Positions 1-6,399 are shown, counted from the first letter of the stretch. The stretch: DNA of 6,723 nucleotides from DATDMG01 sp036518955 (GCA_036518955.1 DATDMG010000451.1:1-6723); one strand, 5' to 3'. The notes: generated by a model not told the origin, from the letters alone. Translations and numbers: made by a program.

Positions 1-565
1 ACCCGCCCCCGGTGCGGCGCAGCACCGCGGCGTCGAAGGTCCCCCCACCCAGGTCGTAGACCGCAACCGTGTCGCCCGGCGACAGCCGCTCCTGCCGGGC
101 GTAGCTGACCGCCGCCGCCTCCGGCTCGGTGGTGAACCCGACCGGCACGCTCAGGTCCGCCAACCGCACCGCCTGGCGCAGCAGGTCGGTCTTGTACGGG
201 CCCCAGTTCGCCGGGTAGCAGATCCACGCCGTTCGAGGAGAGCCGCCCTCACGATCGGTCACCGCGGAGACGACGGCGGCGAGCAACCGTGACGTCAGGG
301 CCACGGCGGAGAACGGGGAGCCGCCCAGCAGCAACGGCGTGGAGTCGCCGATCCGCCGCTTGAACTCGCGCGCCACCCGGTCCGGCTCGACCAGAGCCCG
401 GCGCGCGGCCGCCTCCCCGGTCAGGAACGAACCGTCCGACCGCGCCAGAACCACCGACGGGATCTCCGCCGTGCGCATTCCCAGCGGACTGATCTCCGCC
501 CGGCCGTCCCGCCACACCGCGGCGGCGGTGAACGTCGTCCCGAGATCAACACCCAGTGTGTACAT
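1..565 (-). CDS. Hsp70 (DnaK-type) family ATPase, N-terminal part, truncated by window edge
   Basis: The first 188 residues of an Hsp70-fold ATPase are visible; the rest lies beyond base 1. Reading from the ATG at 565, the N-terminus carries the phosphate-1 loop GVDLGTTFT (residues 5-13). An FKRRIGD segment at 68-74 lies where DnaK has its KR-x-x-G stretch. TEPEAAA at 146-152 is followed by the phosphate-2 motif DLGGGTFD at 171-178. These are the ATP-binding signatures of the Hsp70 nucleotide-binding domain. YPAN at 117-120 replaces the VPA-YF of canonical DnaK, so this is probably a divergent actinobacterial Hsp70-like protein rather than housekeeping DnaK. The substrate-binding half cannot be judged. 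A GGGGG run 5 nt before the ATG is a weak ribosome-binding site. The gene is divergent from the His-rich gene at 711. A role serving the neighbouring ini proteins is inferred from proximity only. Confidence 0.93.
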   Translation of the reverse strand, partial: MYTLGVDLGTTFTAAAVWRDGRAEISPLGMRTAEIPSVVLARSDGSFLTGEAAARRALVEPDRVAREFKRRIGDSTPLLLGGSPFSAVALTSRLLAAVVSAVTDREGGSPRTAWICYPANWGPYKTDLLRQAVRLADLSVPVGFTTEPEAAAVSYARQERLSPGDTVAVYDLGGGTFDAAVLRRTGGG

Positions 566-600
566 CAATGCCCCCGTCCCGCCCTCTTTCTACGGGAGCG

Positions 601-630
601 ACGCTAGACAGGACAGATACGCCACGTCAG
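601..630 (-). promoter_or_regulatory. Candidate promoter for the Hsp70-like gene
   Basis: On the minus strand CTGACG (630-625) is followed after 18 nt by TAGCGT (606-601). These match actinobacterial sigma-70-type -35 (TTGACN) and -10 (TANNNT) elements moderately well. Transcription would start about 30 nt upstream of the Hsp70 ATG at 565. The -35-like element is one of two adjacent CGTCAG copies (plus strand). This is assigned by eye only; such matches occur by chance in GC-rich DNA. Confidence 0.3.
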
Positions 631-657
631 CGTCAGGTAAGCGGATTAGGGGGGGCG

Positions 658-675
658 GTGGGGGCTATCCCCCAC
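658..675. repeat. Perfect G/C-tract inverted repeat, possible operator
   Basis: GTGGGGG and CCCCCAC form a perfect 7-bp inverted repeat around the 4-nt centre CTAT. It sits 35 bp before the ATG of the His-rich gene and about 93 bp before the Hsp70 start. Location between divergent genes favours an operator over a terminator, and no T-run follows. A similar GGGGG-TT-CCCCC element lies upstream of iniB at 6122-6133. Confidence 0.45.
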
Positions 676-710
676 GCGTCAGGACAGGTGCGATACCTAC
701 AGTGGCGAGC

Positions 711-1505
711 ATGGACGGTGGCATGGAGCAGGCGCGCTCGCTGCGAGACATCTTCGCCTCGATGTCCCACGGCGCGGCGGATCCCGCCGCGGCCCTGTCC
801 GAGGCGGGCCACGGCGACCTGCCCGGGCATCTGGTGACCGAAGCCATCATCAACTACGCGGATTCCGCCCCGGTCGAGGTCGCCGAGCACCTGTCGCCGT
901 TCGTCGTCGCGAACAGCGCGGTCCCCGCACCCGGCGGTCATCCGGATGCCCCGGCGGACCTGCACGACGGCTTCTCCCTGCTGTCCAGGGCACCGGACCC
1001 GGTCCACATCGAACCCGACCACCTGGGCACCGGGCACGACCCCTTCGCCGTGCACCACGATCTGGCCGTGCACCACGATCTGGTCGACCACACCACAGTG
1101 CTGGACGACGTCCCGCACGGCCACCTCGCGGGCGTCACCACCGAGCACGCCGGCTCCCCCGACGACGCCCACCACGGCGACGGTGACCACGCCGACCTGT
1201 GGTTCGGCCACGGTCAGGCCGCTGCGCTCGCCCCTCACCTCGCCCCTCACCTCGGCGGCGACGACCTCGCCGGGAGCACCGAGCACTACCCCGAGGCGGG
1301 CCACCCCGACCCGTGGCTCGACGTCCACTCCGACCTCCGGCACGACGCCCTGCCGACCCAGGACCCCCACGGGCTCACGCTCTGGGACGAGCACGTCGAC
1401 CCCCACGAGACGGGTACCCCCGACGCCGGCGCCGGCGCGCACCGCCTGCCCGTCGACGAGCCGGCCGGCCATGACCTGCCGATCGACCCGCACGCCGGGG
1501 CGTAG
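711..1505 (+). CDS. His/Asp-rich protein with IniB-like N-terminal segment
   Basis: This 264-residue protein has two parts. Residues about 6-66 look helical and contain DPAAALSEAG, then DLPGHLVTEAI; this resembles the N-terminal domain of IniB proteins (DP, AL-x-AG, D-[LV]) but only weakly. Residues 75-264 are low complexity, dominated by His, Asp, Gly, Ala and Pro. I count 33 histidines in the whole protein (12.5%), many as DPH, GH or HH. There is no cysteine or lysine, and no signal peptide or membrane segment. Two perfect DNA tandem duplications encode AVHHDL twice and APHL twice. Starts at GTG 702, ATG 711 and ATG 723 share the frame and none has a strong ribosome-binding site; 711 is a compromise. 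The gene is divergent from Hsp70 and convergent with iniC. The biochemical role is unknown; metal binding by the tail is a guess from composition. Confidence 0.75.
   Translation: MDGGMEQARSLRDIFASMSHGAADPAAALSEAGHGDLPGHLVTEAIINYADSAPVEVAEHLSPFVVANSAVPAPGGHPDAPADLHDGFSLLSRAPDPVHIEPDHLGTGHDPFAVHHDLAVHHDLVDHTTVLDDVPHGHLAGVTTEHAGSPDDAHHGDGDHADLWFGHGQAAALAPHLAPHLGGDDLAGSTEHYPEAGHPDPWLDVHSDLRHDALPTQDPHGLTLWDEHVDPHETGTPDAGAGAHRLPVDEPAGHDLPIDPHAGA
1047..1082 (+). repeat. Perfect 18-bp tandem duplication inside the His-rich gene
   Basis: GCCGTGCACCACGATCTG occurs twice back to back (1047-1064 and 1065-1082), in frame, encoding AVHHDL twice. Exact identity at third codon positions points to a recent slippage-type expansion rather than selection on protein sequence alone. 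Confidence 0.9.
1230..1253 (+). repeat. Perfect 12-bp tandem duplication inside the His-rich gene
   Basis: GCCCCTCACCTC is repeated twice in frame (1230-1241 and 1242-1253), encoding APHL twice. It is a second in-frame expansion of a His-containing unit in the same gene. Confidence 0.9.
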
Positions 1506-1517
1506 GCCGGGCGGCGG

Positions 1518-2993
1518 CTACGCCTCGGCGCGGACCAGCGAGGACAGGATGCCCTCGCACGAGCGGACCGCGACCCTCGAGGCGAGCGCCAGCTCGTACG
1601 ACGTGATCGGGTTCTCGGCACGGCGCTGCCATCGGGAGAGGGCCTCGAAGGCGGCGCTGCGAACGGTCTGCGATCCGGCGTCGCCGGGGACGCCCAGCCG
1701 CAGGTGCGGCGCCGTCCCGGCTCCGCCGATGAGCTGCTCGAGCTCGGTCATGACCTCCGGCTTGCCGGTGATCCACCCGGCACGGAGCGCCGACAGCACC
1801 CGCAGTTCGTTGAACGGATGCGCGGAGGCGATGATCTGCTCGACCTCGCCCGCCACGTCCTCGCTCCCCGGTGCCGGCGTCGAGCGCACCAGGGCCGCCA
1901 GGCCGAGGAGCGCCGAGCGGCTCTTCAGCACCTCTCGGCGCTCGAAGAACAGCGAGCTGAGCACGGCGTGCAGGTCGGCCAGTCCGCTGCGGTCCAGCAG
2001 TTCCCGGGCCAGCTCGCTGGCCGTCGAGGCGACCCCGCGACGCAGCAGACTGGACGCCGTCCGGATGCCGAAGATCCCGAACCGTTCCAGCAACACCATC
2101 CGCTCCGTCTCGGTCACCCCCAGCTCGGGCCGGGTGTTCACGAAGCGGTCGGCCGAGAGCAGCAGGTCCTCGACGTCCCCGGGACTGAGAGCGGCCACCC
2201 GGCGCAGCTGTTGCACCTCGGTCTCGGTGAGCGTGGCCGCGGTCTCGGCGAGCAGGCCCGCCACCGGCAACACGGTCTGCACCACCCGCCGCACCCGAGG
2301 GTCGGTGGCCAGCCGACCGGCGATCTTGCGAGCCGAGGCCATCGCGTCCATCCGGCCGACGGCGATCTCATCGGCCCGGGACAGGATCCCGATGGCGTTG
2401 ATCGGGTTGGGTCGGGACACCTCGGTGTCCTGGAAGGCGCGCAGGAACTCGACGTCGCCGGAATGCAGGTGCTTCATCAGGTAGAGGACGGCGTCGGCGG
2501 GAGCGTCCTCGTCGTCCTCGACCGTGAGCAGCTCCCAGGTGCGCCGGGAGACGCTCTCGGTGAGAGATCCGATTCCCGGGGTGTCGATCAGGGTCGCCGT
2601 CCGGAGGGCCCGCGACGGCCAGGTGACCACGAGCTGGTCGACCGCGTCCGGGGTCAGCCCACCCAAGTCGATCTCCAGGACACCGTCGTCCCGGGTGAAG
2701 CGGGCCTGCCTCGAGCGGCCGCCCCGCGGGTACAGATCCACCCGGTAGGTGTGGCCGTCCTGGAACCAGGTGACGATGCGCGTGCACTCACCGGCGTCGG
2801 TGGGGGCGAGCCGCTCCCCGACCAGGGCGTTCAGGAGGGTCGACTTACCCGACTTGACCCGGCCGGCGATCGCCACCCGGAGCGGTTCGTCGAGCCGGGC
2901 GGTCAGGGCGGCGACCCTGGCCGCGGACGGCGTGTTCCGGTAGACCGTCGTCGCCCGCATCAGGGCCCCGCGAGTCTGCTCGATCAGGCTCAC
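1518..2993 (-). CDS. iniC: IniC-type dynamin-like GTPase
   Basis: This 491-residue GTPase of the dynamin superfamily is the usual partner of IniA. The P-loop is GRVKSGKS at 44-51, the switch-I threonine lies in ECTRIVT (69-75), and G3 is DTPG at 137-140. The G4 position reads LSRADE at 204-209, where canonical GTPases have [NT]KxD; the Asp is kept but the Lys is Arg. The C-terminal half is helical, with ERFGIFGIR at 303-311 as the most IniC-like stretch. There is no long transmembrane hairpin like that of IniA. The start is a GTG at 2993, 3 nt after the iniA stop (TGA-TCC-GTG), with only a weak GGGG upstream; translation is probably coupled to iniA. The gene ends 12 bp from the stop of the convergent His-rich gene. 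In mycobacteria iniC belongs to the operon induced by cell-wall inhibitors; the same role here is inferred from synteny. Confidence 0.9.
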   Translation of the reverse strand: MSLIEQTRGALMRATTVYRNTPSAARVAALTARLDEPLRVAIAGRVKSGKSTLLNALVGERLAPTDAGECTRIVTWFQDGHTYRVDLYPRGGRSRQARFTRDDGVLEIDLGGLTPDAVDQLVVTWPSRALRTATLIDTPGIGSLTESVSRRTWELLTVEDDEDAPADAVLYLMKHLHSGDVEFLRAFQDTEVSRPNPINAIGILSRADEIAVGRMDAMASARKIAGRLATDPRVRRVVQTVLPVAGLLAETAATLTETEVQQLRRVAALSPGDVEDLLLSADRFVNTRPELGVTETERMVLLERFGIFGIRTASSLLRRGVASTASELARELLDRSGLADLHAVLSSLFFERREVLKSRSALLGLAALVRSTPAPGSEDVAGEVEQIIASAHPFNELRVLSALRAGWITGKPEVMTELEQLIGGAGTAPHLRLGVPGDAGSQTVRSAAFEALSRWQRRAENPITSYELALASRVAVRSCEGILSSLVRAEA

Positions 2994-2996
2994 GGA

Positions 2997-4820
2997 TCAG
3001 CCCCGCACGGCCGCGGCACGCTCCCGCAGCTCCTTCAGCCGCGCCAGCTCCGCCTGCAGGTCGCGCACCCGCTTCTGCCGTTCGACCTCGGTCTTCTGGG
3101 CGACCTCCTGGGCCGCCTTGAGCGCCTCGGCGTTCGACCGGTTGAGCTCCTCCGCCCGGGTCGCGTAGAAGTCGCGCAGCTGCCGCTGCACGCGGCGCAC
3201 GGTGTCCCGGGAGTCCTTGCCGATCGCGAAGGTCACCTCGTCGCAGTACTTCCGGACCGCGTTCTTCGCCTGCCCCCGACGCATCTGCAGGTGCCGCTTC
3301 TTCTCGTCCACCAGACCCTTGCGGCCCATCACCAGCCCGATCCCGATCGCCACCGGCGCGGCCACCGTGATGTGCAGGAGCATCGCCGGCAGCACCGTGA
3401 ACATCAGGATGCCGCCGTACGACTGCCGCATCATGCTCCAGGCCTGGGTCACCATCCCCTGCCGCTCCAGCTCCAGCTCGGTGTCGACGGTGGCCTGCCC
3501 GAGAACGGTCGACGGGTTGTAGATCCCGAGCTCGGCGAGGACGACGCCGGAGGCGTCCCGGAAGTGCTCGGCGACGAGCTCGGACAGTTCGCCGGCACGC
3601 CGCCGCAGCAGGGTGTAGTTGGTGAGCATCTCCTGGGCCATCCGCGACTTCAGCCACGCCTCGACCTGCGGCCAGGTGTCCGCCGGGTCGGCCTCCTCGA
3701 TGGCCTTGTCCGCCTCGGCGATCACCTGCCGGATCCGGGCCCGCAGGTCGTGGTCGACGTTCACGGTGAGGTCCGCGATGCCGTCACCGAGCGTCTGCTG
3801 CCACTTGGCCGCCGCGACCCGCAACAGCTCGGCGCGCTCCTTGGTGGCGGTGAGCTGCGCGACCACCTTCGCCGAGGTCTCCGGGTCGGACAGCGCGGCG
3901 AGCTCAGCCTGGAACTGCGACTCGATCTGGCGCGCCACCGCGACGACCTCCGCCGCCGCGGAGGTGGCGACCCGGACGACGCCGCCGCCGGCGACCCGCT
4001 GGGAGACGAACTCGACCAGCGCCGGGAACCCCGACTCGTGGTTCAGGGCGGCGTCGTTGACGCGGACGGCGCGCGCCCGCAGGGTGGACGACACCGGGAT
4101 CACCGGGATCTCGGCCACCCGTCGCAGGTGTGCGGTGTCGAGGTCCCGGATCTGCCGCCACGCCGGGAAGAAGTCCGTCTTGCTCAGCGCGCAGACGACC
4201 GTGCTGCACAGGTCGCGCGCCTGCCGGAGGAAGTCCACCTCGGCCGCGGTCAGCTCCTGCGACGCGTCCGTGACGAAGACCACCGCGTCGGCCATCGAGA
4301 TCGCCGCCAGGCTCGCCGCCGCGTGCGCGGAGCCGAGTCCGCCGACACCGGGTGTGTCCACGATGACCAGGCCGCTCGCCAGCATCGTCCGCGGCAGGCG
4401 CACTTCGACCCCGGCGAGCCCACTGACGTACGCAGCGGACGGGCTGTTCTCCTGGGTCACGTGCCGCCGGATCTCGTCGACCGCCACCGGCTCCCGACGC
4501 ACCGGGTCCTCCGGGTACAGCAGGTACGCCTGCACCTGCTCGCCGTACCGGATGTAGGTCGGGACGGCGGTGGCCGTATCGTCGTCCACCGGGCAGACCG
4601 CCGCGCCCACCAGCGCGTTCACCAGGGAGCTCTTACCCTTCTTGAACTCCCCCGCGACGACGACGTGGATCCCGGGATCGTCCAGGGAGCGGCGTACCGG
4701 CTGCAACCGCTGGGCCAGATCCTCCCGACCATAGGCGTGGGATGCCTGCAGCCCGAGGTCCACGACCGAGACGGCCCGGCGGACGACGTCCGCCCCGGGA
4801 GCAGTGGTGGGCTCGGTCAT
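2997..4820 (-). CDS. iniA: IniA-type bacterial dynamin-like GTPase
   Basis: This 607-residue protein corresponds to the isoniazid-inducible protein IniA, a bacterial dynamin-like protein that binds and remodels membranes. The GTPase domain shows the P-loop GEFKKGKS (57-64), a switch-I threonine around 82-84, DTPGVGGLG (155-163) and a canonical G4 SKTD (213-216). VDHDLR (355-360) and SYGG (467-470) match my recollection of mycobacterial IniA. Residues about 469-499 are strongly hydrophobic and end in GRK; this is the expected membrane-inserting paddle or hairpin. Residues about 553-604 are charged and heptad-like, a likely coiled coil. I chose the ATG at 4820 because AGGGAG lies 7 nt before it. 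An in-frame ATG at 4838 would add six residues but has no ribosome-binding site. iniB lies upstream with a hairpin between; iniC follows after 3 nt. Confidence 0.94.
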   Translation of the reverse strand: MTEPTTAPGADVVRRAVSVVDLGLQASHAYGREDLAQRLQPVRRSLDDPGIHVVVAGEFKKGKSSLVNALVGAAVCPVDDDTATAVPTYIRYGEQVQAYLLYPEDPVRREPVAVDEIRRHVTQENSPSAAYVSGLAGVEVRLPRTMLASGLVIVDTPGVGGLGSAHAAASLAAISMADAVVFVTDASQELTAAEVDFLRQARDLCSTVVCALSKTDFFPAWRQIRDLDTAHLRRVAEIPVIPVSSTLRARAVRVNDAALNHESGFPALVEFVSQRVAGGGVVRVATSAAAEVVAVARQIESQFQAELAALSDPETSAKVVAQLTATKERAELLRVAAAKWQQTLGDGIADLTVNVDHDLRARIRQVIAEADKAIEEADPADTWPQVEAWLKSRMAQEMLTNYTLLRRRAGELSELVAEHFRDASGVVLAELGIYNPSTVLGQATVDTELELERQGMVTQAWSMMRQSYGGILMFTVLPAMLLHITVAAPVAIGIGLVMGRKGLVDEKKRHLQMRRGQAKNAVRKYCDEVTFAIGKDSRDTVRRVQRQLRDFYATRAEELNRSNAEALKAAQEVAQKTEVERQKRVRDLQAELARLKELRERAAAVRG

Positions 4821-4827
4821 CGAAACA

Positions 4828-4833
4828 CTCCCT
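4828..4833 (-). promoter_or_regulatory. Ribosome-binding site of iniA
   Basis: AGGGAG on the minus strand, 7 nt before the ATG at 4820. It decides between the starts at 4820 and 4838, and lies 12 nt downstream of the base of the 4846-4880 hairpin. Confidence 0.75.
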
Positions 4834-4845
4834 GGCATGCCGCGA

Positions 4846-4880
4846 GGCAGCGGGCCCGGAGATCCTCCGGTCCCGCTGCC
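4846..4880 (-). promoter_or_regulatory. Strong hairpin between iniB and iniA (attenuator or processing element)
   Basis: Two 16-nt arms (4846-4861 and 4865-4880; plus-strand left arm GGCAGCGGGCCCGGAG) pair with one mismatch (4855/4871) around a 3-nt loop. The stem is almost all G-C. It lies 51 nt after the iniB stop and just upstream of the iniA ribosome-binding site. No T-run follows on the minus strand, so it is not a classic intrinsic terminator. Possible roles are partial termination, or an RNA stability or processing barrier that raises iniB expression over iniAC. The structure is seen; the role is inferred. Confidence 0.65.
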
Positions 4881-4931
4881 GCGGCGACGGTCTGAACGAT
4901 CTGCATCTGTGGACGGCTATCCTGCCCGACC

Positions 4932-6041
4932 TCAGGAATGGAGCACGTTGGTGTGGTCGATGTCGCCACCCGCCAGGGCGGAGTGATCGACGTCCACGTG
5001 CACCGGCTTCAGGTGCTGGTCGGACTCGGCACCGCTGTGGTCCTGGGCCAGGTCGACGTTGTGGCTGTGGTCCACCAGGGTGTCGTTGTGCGTGCTCACG
5101 TGGGTGGAGGCGTCGGTCACGGTGCTGCCGCCCGCGTCGTGGCCGCCGATCGCGCTGCCGTGGTCGGCGCCCGCGTGGCTCTGGTTCTGCGCCCCACCGG
5201 CACCGGACAGCGCCGCGTCGCCGCCCACCGTGTTTCCCGAGGCCGCACCGGCCGAACCGTGGCCGAAGGCGATCGCGCTGCCGTCGGCGTGGCCGCCGCC
5301 GTCGTGACCGGACGAGGCGCCCACGCTCGCCGTCTCGTTGCCGTCACCGGTCACGTTGCCGGTCGCGCCGCCACCCGCCTGGGTGCCGTGCACCGCACCG
5401 GTGTTCACCGCTCCGTCGGCGTTCCCGCCGACCTGGACCGAGCCGGGGCTGTGGTTCGTGTTCTGCCCGACGTCGCTGCCGCTGATCACCTGGCCGTGGC
5501 CGGACGCCTGGTTCACGTCGCCGCTGCCCTGGTTGGCGACCGACCCGGCGCCGGTCGCGGCGTTCACGGTGGCGCCGCCGGCCCCCGCGACCGCGCCGTG
5601 ACCGATCGCGGTCGCCGAGTTGTTGTCCAGCGAGACGTTTCCGTCGACGATCCCGTGGTTGACGAAGGTCTGGGAGTTGTCGATGTGGACGGAGTTGTCC
5701 TGGAAGATCCGTTGGATGACGGGATTGTCGTGATGCACCTCGCGGGTGACGTGGAAGACCTCGCGCACCTGGGTGGACGAGTGCGACGCCGGGCTGTGCG
5801 CGAAACTGTCGAGCACGGCCCGGCCGCCGGCCGGCAGGCCGGGCGTGTTCGCGACGTCACCCGCGATGTGCCGCAGGTTGACCTGGTTGAGCGCCTCCTG
5901 GTTGAGGTTGTTGGAGGCGAGTGAGACGGCGGGGTTCTCGGCGAACTGCGCCGCAGCCTGCGGGTCGGTCCACAAACTCACCAGCCAGTCGTGGACACGG
6001 CTGACCAGTTCCTCGAGGCCCGCTTGGTCCGTGGTGGGCAT
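4932..6041 (-). CDS. iniB: IniB-type repeat protein, first gene of the ini operon
   Basis: This 369-residue protein is called IniB from its place directly upstream of iniA-iniC and from its architecture. Residues about 7-65 form a helical domain with WL-x-SLW, DPQAAAQFAENP and NLNQEALNQV, matching the IniB N-terminal pattern of an aromatic helix, DP-x-AA, NP and a second helix. Residues about 115-270 are Gly/Ala/Asn/Ser-rich with irregular short repeats such as GNVSLDNNSATAIGHG, compatible with a beta-solenoid. Residues 268-369 form a His-rich tail (13 His) ending with HVDVDHS, AGGDID and DHTNVLHS. No signal peptide or membrane helix is visible. The ATG at 6041 is chosen because AAGGAG lies 5 nt upstream; a GTG at 6047 overlaps that site. 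IniB biochemistry is unknown, so the symbol rests on domain and synteny. The tail is nearly duplicated in the next gene to the right. Confidence 0.82.
   Translation of the reverse strand: MPTTDQAGLEELVSRVHDWLVSLWTDPQAAAQFAENPAVSLASNNLNQEALNQVNLRHIAGDVANTPGLPAGGRAVLDSFAHSPASHSSTQVREVFHVTREVHHDNPVIQRIFQDNSVHIDNSQTFVNHGIVDGNVSLDNNSATAIGHGAVAGAGGATVNAATGAGSVANQGSGDVNQASGHGQVISGSDVGQNTNHSPGSVQVGGNADGAVNTGAVHGTQAGGGATGNVTGDGNETASVGASSGHDGGGHADGSAIAFGHGSAGAASGNTVGGDAALSGAGGAQNQSHAGADHGSAIGGHDAGGSTVTDASTHVSTHNDTLVDHSHNVDLAQDHSGAESDQHLKPVHVDVDHSALAGGDIDHTNVLHS
5136..5243 (-). repeat. Diverged 108-bp direct repeat, copy 1 (iniB tail)
   Basis: This stretch of iniB aligns without gaps to 6598-6705 in the downstream paralogue. 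Both encode the conserved core VGGD, GGAQNQSH and ADHGSAIGGHDA. Across 39 residues from SGN to GS, I count 32 identities. The copies share orientation and are 1462 bp apart. Confidence 0.85.
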
Positions 6042-6046
6042 GATCA

Positions 6047-6052
6047 CTCCTT
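6047..6052 (-). promoter_or_regulatory. Ribosome-binding site of iniB
   Basis: AAGGAG on the minus strand, 5 nt before the ATG at 6041. It is the strongest ribosome-binding site in the window and argues against the GTG at 6047 as start. Confidence 0.85.
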
Positions 6053-6121
6053 CGATCAGTCAGGCCCCTCCGAACGGCTGGGCCCCTCATCAGCCTCGCG
6101 AACTCCCGGCCCGGAATCATC

Positions 6122-6133
6122 GGGGGTTCCCCC
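6122..6133. repeat. GGGGG-TT-CCCCC element upstream of iniB
   Basis: A 5-bp inverted repeat around TT, about 80 bp upstream of the iniB ATG and about 15-20 bp downstream of the tentative TACTGT -10 box. Its G/C-tract arms recall the element at 658-675 in the other promoter region. On the minus strand it contains GGAAC, a possible ECF sigma -35 core, but no matching -10 was found at the usual distance. Confidence 0.3.
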
Positions 6134-6272
6134 CTCACCTGGAGCTCACAGTAGGGGATGAGATGCCTGTCGACGGGACCATCTGGCGCCAACTTTCCGT
6201 GACTTTGATTGCGCTGTGCCGTGAGCGGAGCGGGCCCGGAAGAACGGCCGGTGAGCGGCGGCGGCACGTGCT

Positions 6273-6307
6273 GGGCAGTGGGCACCGCGATCCGGTGCCC
6301 ACTGCCC
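6273..6307 (-). terminator. Perfect 15-bp hairpin, probable terminator of the second IniB-like gene
   Basis: GGGCAGTGGGCACCG (6273-6287) is perfectly complementary to CGGTGCCCACTGCCC (6293-6307) around the 5-nt loop CGATC. It begins 92 nt after the stop of the minus-strand gene ending at 6400, and lies well upstream of iniB. There is no T-run, as is common for actinobacterial hairpin terminators. The perfect symmetry means it could act in either direction. Confidence 0.7.
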
Positions 6308-6399
6308 CTGGCCCATCCGGTTGCGGTTGTACCGAGGACGCCGGTCGCGGGTCCGCGGTCGACGCGACCACCGGTGGACGCCGAGCGCGCAGCGGCGCG

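Larger units (their letters stand above)
566..710. promoter_or_regulatory. Divergent intergenic region between Hsp70-like gene and His-rich gene
   Basis: This 145-bp spacer must hold promoters for both divergent genes. Visible elements are two identical CAGGACAG octamers at 609-616 and 680-687, and three CGTCAG hexamers at 625-630, 631-636 and 677-682. It also holds a G-run at 650-655 and the hairpin at 658-675. For the plus-strand gene, TACCTA at 694-699 is a possible -10 element only 3-12 nt before the candidate start codons, so its transcript may have almost no leader. No good -35 box is seen for it. No recognisable HspR (HAIR) or CIRCE operator is present. Confidence 0.5.
6042..6399. other. 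358-bp noncoding spacer upstream of iniB
   Basis: No convincing gene is seen here; the open frames on both strands are Arg/Pro-rich and typical of GC-rich noncoding DNA. It contains the terminator-like hairpin at 6273-6307 and a weaker inverted repeat (GGTCGCG 6343-6349 with CGCGACC 6363-6369). It also holds the 8-bp palindrome TGGCGCCA at 6184-6191 and the G/C-tract element at 6122-6133. A possible iniB promoter has TACTGT (6153-6148, minus) as -10 and TCGACA (6173-6168) as -35. Their 14-nt spacing is shorter than ideal, so this is tentative. It would give a leader of roughly 100 nt before iniB. Confidence 0.6.

Noticed and set aside
339..710. N-terminal extension of the plus-strand His-rich frame upstream of 711
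   Set aside because: It would run antisense through the Hsp70 start and the divergent promoter region, and its translation is Arg/Ser-rich. Starts near 702-723 fit better.
566..710. Hsp70-type heat-shock operators (HspR HAIR or CIRCE)
   Set aside because: No CTTGAGT/ACTCAAG pair and no CIRCE-like 9-bp inverted repeat is present in the spacer.
633..1493. A 286-codon minus-strand frame opposite the His-rich gene
   Set aside because: Val/Gly/Arg-rich mirror of a biased coding sequence. It overlaps the divergent promoter region and has no recognisable domain.
1704..4895. A 1063-codon open frame on the plus strand across iniC and iniA
   Set aside because: It is exactly antisense to two clear GTPase genes. 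Its translation is Arg/Gly/Pro/His-rich without recognisable motifs, the expected artefact of high-GC third positions.
4938..5924. A 328-codon plus-strand frame opposite iniB
   Set aside because: Val/Gly/Arg-rich with no motif; the minus strand shows a ribosome-binding site, an IniB-type N-terminus and a tail conserved in the paralogue.
5857..6285. A 142-codon minus-strand frame upstream of iniB
   Set aside because: It overlaps the iniB start out of frame, crosses its ribosome-binding site and has no recognisable motif.
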